This document shows positions 57,773-64,000 of a DNA stretch of 64,000 nucleotides, piece by piece. The first letter of the stretch is position 1, and every line of letters begins with the position of its first letter. The notes under the pieces were generated by a model, which saw only the letters and a list, made by a program, of their open reading frames with translations, had not been told where the DNA came from and made no database searches. The translations under genes were made by a program, and so were the position numbers. The DNA is from Brachionus rotundiformis. Its lineage: Eukaryota; Rotifera; Eurotatoria; Ploima; Brachionidae. The stretch is taken from positions 3,702,592 through 3,766,591 of the forward strand of contig JAESIW010000138.1 in the NCBI GenBank assembly GCA_016802295.1. Direction: 5' to 3'.

Positions 57773-59523
57773 TTAATAAATTTTTTTTTCCTTCAAAAAA
57801 ATTAAAATTCTATCAAAAATAGTGATTAGAATATCCATTATTTCGAATCGTTTGAATTTACTTTTTGAACACTCATTTAACAATTGATCAAGATCATAAA
57901 GTTGGTTCACTTCATCGGGAATTGAATGTAGAAAATTTTTGTGTTTAAGATCAGATGCATACGAACTCAGAATATTCCTACAAACTAAAATAACTTATTT
58001 TCACAATTAAAAAAAACTTTTTTTTCCCAAACCCGAATAAATGTTTATGTCCACTTTTGTTGAATTACATATTTTATCTAAATTAAATGATAAACAGTCT
58101 CCAAATTGTCCGCATTCCTCGAATTCAGAATATAGTACCTCTTCTCTACCATATTCTAAAATAATAAGATTTACTGATTTTATCTCATATAATTTTTTCT
58201 GATAAAGATTACTCCAAAATTAAAAAATCTTAACCTGATTTTATTTTTAGCTTGTCAACCAAAAAAATGCTTTCTGCATCTATAAAAAATATCCTGTCAT
58301 TTTGTTCATCGTATGCAACATTTTCCAATCCAAGATCAAACAAATATACGCCAATTGCCAATTTATTATTTTGCAATTGTTTTATTGTTTCCAAAAGTCT
58401 TTTAGCAATTTTTATCTTAAAATCAATTTTTTATAAGTTTTATTCTACAATTAATTAAAAAACTTAAAAAATATTTTTCGATATTTTTTACTTATTTGGT
58501 AAAATTAAGGCTAATTGCTATTACTGATTAGTTATTTCCTTATTTTAGACAGTGGTATTGTCTATATATATTTATAATTTGATTTAAATTCACTATATAC
58601 AAATCTTTATGTAAACTTAAATAAATGTTGATTTTTAAGATTTAAAAATTATTTAGAAATATTTTTTAAAAATCTTCCGGTTCGCAAAATTTTAATCTTG
58701 ATATAAAAAAAAATACTCTTATTTCAAATGAATCTAAGTAGTATTGGTCCAAAGTTTTGCCTTCGAAAGATTCCACAATTATCCTTCCACAGCTTCCATA
58801 AAATTCAGGAAATGGCCAGCCATCTTTTTTTGGAAGAATCTTAAAAAAAATTATTTATTATCATTTACAAACGCATATTTATTCTTTCATCCAAACCTGA
58901 AGAACAATTGGTTCGGGATTAATTTTTAGAATAGTTAATATAGCTAAATTATCTTGATAAAAATTGTTTACATTGTCCATTGATTTAGAATAAGTTTCGA
59001 AGTAGCCTTTGTACATTAGATCAATCAACCTCATGCTAAAGCATCTACCAAAATCAATGTCCATTAAATTGGAAATAAATTTGAATGATTTTTCGTCAAA
59101 TTTATTTCGAATAATCTCATCATAAAACTTAATAACTTTATTTAGACAAAAATTTTCTTTTTTCATACAATTTTTTTCATTTATATCAAACTCGTCCAAC
59201 TCAGAATTGTGAGCCAATTTTTTAATTACCATTTTTTGACCAGAATACGAATCGAAAGCAAAAAAAACATTTTTGATATTTAGAATATTCTGAAACCAAT
59301 AAGTATTGAATATTGAGTCTTCAAAGTCAAGATTGTATCGAGCTAGCTTAGTTCCTTTAAATTGCAAGTCATGACAGATGCTATGACCATAGCAAAATGG
59401 GCATTTTTCAAGCTCGAGAAATTTACCATCATCCAAAGACAATTGGTCAAAGAGCATATAAATTACGATCGAGTTTATAAGCAAGCAAAATAAAAAACTA
59501 AGTAGCAGTGTACGCTTTATCAT
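57773..59523 (-). CDS. DIPK2A: Divergent protein kinase domain 2 (DIPK2/FAM69-related) Golgi or secreted protein
   Basis: Five exons: 58897-59523, 58717-58839, 58235-58415, 58018-58155, 57773-57984; 426 aa (human DIPK2A 430). Signal anchor at 5-26 (TLLLSFLFCLLINSIVIYML). CPFCYGHSICHDL is the Cys motif of the family's N-terminal lobe. The likely ATP-site lysine is in KMVIKKL. FPEFYGSCGRIIVESFEG is the CGR motif. IGVYLFDLGLENVAYDEQND then RIFFIDAESIFLVD holds the metal-binding Asp region in place of DFG. The C-terminal Cys pairs (ECGQFGDC, ICNST, ICRN, NEC) fit a secretory-pathway protein. The family includes the secreted factor HASF and has weak or unproven kinase activity. The start is 93 bp after the ANKUB1 stop. 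Confidence 0.85.
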
Positions 59524-59616
59524 TTTTAGTAAATGAAATAAAAAAATTTAAAAAAATAAACAGATGTTTTATTTTATGATTTATGAAAAAATTTTAAAAA
59601 AATATACAAATTTTTA

Positions 59617-61271
59617 TTATATCATATTATGAGATTTTAAAAAAGTGTCCCTAACTTTGGTCCATTCTTCATAAGACATGCCCTTGTAAATCTCAAGTAT
59701 GTCTAAATGTCTGCCAGATCTACTTGTATTCATCGAACCTACACTGGTACTGTTAAAATTGTTGTTGATGTTTGTATTGATGGCATCTGATGAGCTATTT
59801 AAAGCTGGATTGATACCTTTTTTGTTCATTTCAAATAAATCCAGCTTGGCATGATTTGAATTAGGTTTTGAATAGTCTTTCATCCATAAGTTATTATCAG
59901 TTTCTAAATTGACCGAGGTGGCAGTATCTTTGATAAAGTCCTCCCGACTACTGGACAAGAAGTTTAATAATTGCTTTTGAAAATGTATTTTTTAAAGATT
60001 ACTTTTCAAGTTCTTTTTCAGCCTCTGCTTTTTTTAACTTTTGTTGCTCAAGTTTTTTAGCTTTTAACTTTTGTGCTAGCCATTTATCGAAACTAAGTCC
60101 ATTTTGAACTGGACTAGAAGCTCCCTCTTCACTCTGATTATCCGTATTTTTGTTACTTACTTTTAAATCACTTATTGATCTATTTTGTTTATGAGACTTT
60201 ATAACTTTAAAAAAAAACTAACAAAACAATAAAATAAACATATAATTTACCTTCTTTACCAACACTTTTAGGTGCAGATAGCCCGCTACCACTGAATTCT
60301 CGTTGCGGCACTAATTGAACCATATAAATTTGCATAAAATTTCCCTTTAACCAAGTTTTTTTCGAAGAATCGAATACTTGATGTGGCAAGCGTTTATCTG
60401 GAAAGATTTCGTCATCATCTTCAGGTTTTTTAGCTTTTAATTTCATTTCGGCTTCTGTTCGCTTCTTCCACTTATATTGAGTTAGCTTGTGTATTCCAAG
60501 CTTATTGTTAAACTTTTTGGCAATGCTTAAAGCACTGTCACCATTTATGTCAGTCAGTTCGACATTGGCATTATTGTCCAACAAAAATTCAATAATTTCA
60601 GGCTTGTTTGCGACCACGGAAACCATTAGAGGTGTCCTACCATATGAACTTTTGTAGTTTATATTGGCACCATGTGATACCAAACCCTTGACAAGATTAA
60701 TATTTCCCCTGTGAGAGGCAATAAATAAGGCAATACCACCTCTCTCCTGAATGTATTTATTCTTATCCTTGGTAAACATGTAGTCTGAAGTAGGTGAATT
60801 CCATTCGACTTTTTGAGAAACTCCTTGTTTGAGGGCTTCGTCGATCGTACCATAAGAACAGATCTTCACCAAACCTGAGTAAATGGTCCAAATGTCCATG
60901 ATAACTATTCCCCCATCTATTATGTCATAGTATTGAATGTCTTTTGAGTCAATTAGTTCTCCATCGTCAAGATAAGACAATCGCTGCAAGTTGAATGGAA
61001 TTCCGCAAATAAATTCAAGACAAGCTTTTAGATCTCGAATTTTCATAGATAGAGGAAATTTGACAATATTAAACAATTCATTGGTACATCTAATTTGAAT
61101 TTTGAAATCGATTGATTTTCCCAAGGTGGCTTCTTGGCCAAATGCTGCAGCGACGTTTAAAATTATGTCCTGAGCTCTTGGTTTTAAATCAAGATTTAAT
61201 TTCCTTGCTGAAGAATGGCGCTTATTTAGTAATTTAACATTGGCGTGTGACTTGATCGAATTTTTGATCAT
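59617..61271 (-). CDS. ANKUB1: Ankyrin repeat and ubiquitin-like domain protein (ANKUB1)
   Basis: Three exons, 60251-61271, 60003-60204, 59617-59950; 518 aa. Residues about 50-128 form a ubiquitin-like domain (FKIQIRCTNELFNIVKFPLS; DLKACLEFICGIPFNLQRLS; DIIDGGIVIMDIW), matching the second UBL of ANKUB1 in its CGLP..L...D...W pattern. Ankyrin repeats at about 175-250 (GGIALFIASHRGNINLVKGL, GRTPLMVSVVANKPEIIEFL, GDSALSIAKKFNNKLGI). A coiled, Lys/Glu-rich segment (FDKWLAQKLKAKKLEQQKLK) and a disordered tail ending in EEWTKVRDTFLKSH follow. Shorter at the N-terminus than human, seemingly lacking the first UBL. The family is poorly characterised and linked to cilia-bearing tissues by expression in other animals. 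The exon 3 acceptor at 59951-59952 restores frame. Confidence 0.8.
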
Positions 61272-62943
61272 TTTTTTTTAGGAACTAACCTTATGCGTAA
61301 ATAATGTTTTTAATCATTAACGAATCATTAACAATAATTTTATATGTTTGAAAAATAAAATTTTTGTTGAATTTTAATTAGATTTTTTATTCGTTTTTTA
61401 AGGTGTTTGAAAATTTAAAAACCAAGTAAGTTTCTATGGAAATATAATTACTTTCTTTTTGATCGACTTAAAGAATAACTCTCATCAAACAAAAAGAATA
61501 AGTATTAAATTTTTATTGAAAATGAAATTATTAAATAAAAATAAATATAATTGAAATTAAAATTTAACATGTTTACATGTTTACATTTAGTAATAAAGCA
61601 TCATAAACAAAAAATTTATGCTTTTTTTCACTGAATATTAGCCTGAATTTTTTTGGCAACAGATTCAAGGATACAGTATCATAATCATATTAAATTACTT
61701 TACCTTTTCAAAATTGTATCTAATTAAAAATAACTTTTGGTAAAAAAAGTTAATTTAATTTATTAAGAGTTAGTTTAAGTATACCATCAAATTTGATTCA
61801 ATTTATAACTTGAAATTAATTTCCTAATAATTGAAGAGGTTTCAAAATTTTATTTTCTGATAAACAAATCTCTAAGTTTAAATAATTAAGCAAATCATAT
61901 TTCTAAATTAAGGTAGATTTTATCGGCATCATATTGAAAATTTATGCCTTAAATTTAACTTAATTTATCAGTAAATTTTATTTAAAGAAATTTTGTGCAA
62001 ATAATTTAAAGAAATAAAAATTAAGAGTACATAATTATTCAATAACTTAGAGAAAATTATTAGTTTGAGGTAGGTCTCTAATGATAAAAAGATTTATACT
62101 TCTTTCTTTCTTTTCACAATTTCAAATTTTCATATCTTTTCATATCCAACAGACAATAAATAAATTGTTTATAAAATATGTCGATTTTATATTATTCTTT
62201 TTCATATAAAATTATCACTTGATAAAATGTATCGGTAAAATTTATTTTTAAAATTCTTTGGATAAAAAAAACATGAAAAGAAATAATATCTCAAACTTCT
62301 TGTGTTGAGATGTTATTTTATTGAATAGATAAATTGTTTATTTAAATTATAAAATATAAAAAAATTTAACTTTTTAACTAAACTGTAAGTTACAAATTTG
62401 AGTTAAAACTGGAAGATTAAAAAAAGTTTTTGCTCTTATATTATCTTAAATAAAAAATCATTTTAGAAATTAAATAAAATTCCTTGAAAGTAATATTTGA
62501 ATAATTTTGTCAATTTCTAAATAATTTAAAGAATTATTATTTCTCTAAGATGTTAAAGCAGCTTGAAAAACACTTCTTGAGTCTTCTAGTATTAATTATA
62601 GCGATTTCATGGGTTTTTTCTAATATTTTTTCAGCCTTCTGTTTTTTTTAATTTTTAATGAATTTTTAATTATTTATGAAAAAATAACTTTGCTCATGAG
62701 ACCAGAGTTTTATAATTTCCTGTGTCACTTGACTTGAATAATTGAGCAGCTTAAACATGATTTTTAACGGGAATACTCCATTTAACCTTATGAGCATATT
62801 AAAATATGTCTCAGGACAACAGAGGTCTAATTACTTATTGCCAAATAGGCTAAAATAAAGGGAAAATAAAAATTTTAAATAATGTTAAGGTTTTTTTTTA
62901 TTTAATAACAAAAAATATAAATTAAAAAGCTTCAAAAGCTTTT
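61272..62943. other. AT-rich spacer
   Basis: 1.7 kb upstream of ANKUB1. A tandem ACATGTTT repeat (about 61568-61587) and a less AT-rich patch at 62690-62850 with no open frame. Nothing else recognised. Confidence 0.5.
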
Positions 62944-63186
62944 TTACTTTACTAAACGAGTAGCCCATCTCCCAAAATGGTCGCTTGTCGTGACTCTTAA
63001 GCTTGAAGCTCTCTTATGTACAATACTGTCACGTGACTCGACATGCTGACTTTTGATTGTTTCGCCGATTATTTCATCTAGAAAGATACAAATGAGGTGA
63101 TTAAACAAAAAAATGTCACACAAAATTTTAAAAATAAAGAAAAAATCTGCATCTATTGTGTGTGTGTATAATAAAAACTTTGGCAT
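62944..63186 (-). CDS. Small ORF of 80 aa or terminal exon of an unresolved gene
   Basis: Open from ATG at 63186 to TAA. Two readings are possible. (1) A single-exon 80-aa protein with a hydrophobic stretch (residues about 14-36) and a basic C-terminal half. (2) A terminal exon starting at 63079 after the acceptor ATCTTTCTAG, encoding only EIIGETIKSQHVESRDSIVH and on to HFGRWATRLVK. The second half looks strongly coding; the first half is hydrophobic A/T-rich sequence with a TG repeat and may be intron. No family recognised and no upstream exon found. Confidence 0.4.
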   Translation of the reverse strand: MPKFLLYTHTIDADFFFIFKILCDIFLFNHLICIFLDEIIGETIKSQHVESRDSIVHKRASSLRVTTSDHFGRWATRLVK

Positions 63187-63702
63187 CCTAATTTGTTGTT
63201 TGATTTGGTCTAGTATAAAATTTTCAACAAAAAAAAATTAAAAAAATAAATCTAAAAACGAAAGATAAAAGTGTTGCATAGTCATAAAAACAGAATAAGA
63301 AGAATAAGTAAAGTTGAATAAATTAGGCAAGATCGATTTGATTAAGTATTTTTATTTAAAGATAAAAGAATATTAATAAAAGCAAAAAAAGTCAAAAATT
63401 AATTAAATTTCAATGCTTATTATATGAAAAATAATGACACCAATAAGCTAAAGACGTCAACTAAATTAATCGAGTTATTTGTGTGGCTCCAAGATTCAAA
63501 CAACAAACGAAAAGAGAAAAAAAAACCATTGTCTCTAAAAATCCAAAACTCATTATTATTGAGTAAAATAACAACAAAATTTACAATCAAAAATAATATT
63601 TTTTTTTGTTTAATTTAAATTTTTAAACCCAAATAAGATCAAAACAGATTTCGTATTGACTGTGGCCAACTGCCAAAAACTGTTATCTTTGCTTAAAATA
63701 AA
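63187..63702. other. AT-rich spacer downstream of PTBP
   Basis: 516 bp; PTBP 3' flank. A plus-strand frame at 63424-63618 is Lys/Asn/Ile-rich and not convincing. Confidence 0.45.
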
Positions 63703-64000
63703 TTAGATAGTCGCCTTGCTAAAAGTGACCCTCAGGTGCATATTGTCAGCTAATTGATAGTTATGAGTCAAGATAAGAGCGTGTGTGGCCTCTTCGATGC
63801 TGCTCATTTGACAAAGGGCCATTTTACGGTCTTTCTGAAAGAATTTGAAACCCTTAATGGTGCCGTATCGGCCAAAGATATCCTTTAGCTGCTGCTCGGT
63901 CACGTTCTGGGGTATGTTAGACAAGTGGAGAGTGGCCGAAGGCGGAAATATGTTGTTGAAATTTTTCGAGCCGGGCTTTTTGAATCTGTGCAAAGGCGAA
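63703..64000 (-). CDS. PTBP1: Polypyrimidine tract-binding protein, C-terminal exon (5' part outside window)
   Basis: Last exon of a PTB-family splicing regulator; only RRM4 is in the window. The frame reads SPLHRFKKPGSKNFNNIFPP and ATLHLSNIPQNVTEQQLKDI, then FKFFQKDRKMALCQM, ending LRVTFSKATI-stop. This is nearly colinear with vertebrate PTBP1-3 RRM4, including the RNP-like strands and the unusual FKFFQKDRKMA. PTB binds UCUU/CUCUCU motifs in pre-mRNA and represses exons. Which PTBP paralogue the single invertebrate gene equals cannot be told. Coding DNA here is clearly richer in GC than the flank. Confidence 0.97.
   Translation of the reverse strand, partial: SPLHRFKKPGSKNFNNIFPPSATLHLSNIPQNVTEQQLKDIFGRYGTIKGFKFFQKDRKMALCQMSSIEEATHALILTHNYQLADNMHLRVTFSKATI

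Noticed and set aside
63424..63618. Plus-strand 64-codon frame near PTBP
   Set aside because: Lys/Asn/Ile-rich, no context or conservation that I can see.
1..64000. Search for CRISPR arrays, prokaryotic operons, rRNA or organellar genes
   Set aside because: No spaced direct-repeat array, rRNA segment or mitochondrial gene order was seen; gene structure is eukaryotic nuclear throughout.

Overview
The window is animal nuclear DNA: very AT-rich, with compact protein genes split by many short introns (about 50-80 bp, GT...AG) and long AT-only spacers. The genes are metazoan (Na,K-ATPase alpha, ERK, HYOU1, OSBPL9/10/11-type, KANSL2, ANKUB1, DIPK2, CELF, PTBP). AT content, tiny introns and gene density suggest a small invertebrate. 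A monogonont rotifer of the Brachionus type is my best guess, but it is an inference; nothing in the sequence names the species.

Layout. 1-1352: 5' part of Na,K-ATPase alpha (minus), cut at the phosphorylated Asp. 1353-7895: AT-rich spacer. 7896-12699: three minus-strand genes in a row, MMAA (with a dead LINE in one intron), ERK1/2 and a three-exon 93-aa protein. 16296-16778: profilin. 19838-20776: an intronless orphan with a possible zinc-binding motif. 20777-23906: transposon debris (a LINE reverse-transcriptase relic and a pogo-like element with terminal inverted repeats). 23907-27561: HYOU1/GRP170. 28404-29899 and 30834-34232: a divergent pair, an AT-hook nuclear protein and an OSBP-related lipid-transfer protein. 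36074-41112: LRRC49, with a small gene apparently nested in its long intron. 41113-44017: a dead LINE split by a fold-back element flanked by 11-bp direct repeats. 44018-45812: TMED3/7, an RPP21-like RNase P subunit and tRNA-Pro(UGG), all minus. 48311-48694: SMIM14. 49869-57069: KANSL2, a folate-receptor-like cysteine-rich protein, CELF, a C2HC finger protein and a PAN/TSP1/SRCR extracellular protein. 57773-61271: DIPK2-like kinase and ANKUB1 in tight tandem. 62944-64000: a small ORF and the 3' end of PTBP.

The genes are mostly housekeeping and unrelated in pathway. Several same-strand neighbours are close (ANKUB1/DIPK2 93 bp, RPP21/TMED 132 bp, 93-aa gene/ERK 193 bp), which makes shared transcription worth testing. 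I saw no CRISPR array, prokaryotic operon or clearly new molecular system. The most novel material is the spliced small genes assembled by hand, the nested transposon structure, the intronless orphan and the mosaic extracellular protein. All exon joins come from reading splice signals, phase and remembered family similarity; none was checked against RNA or a database.
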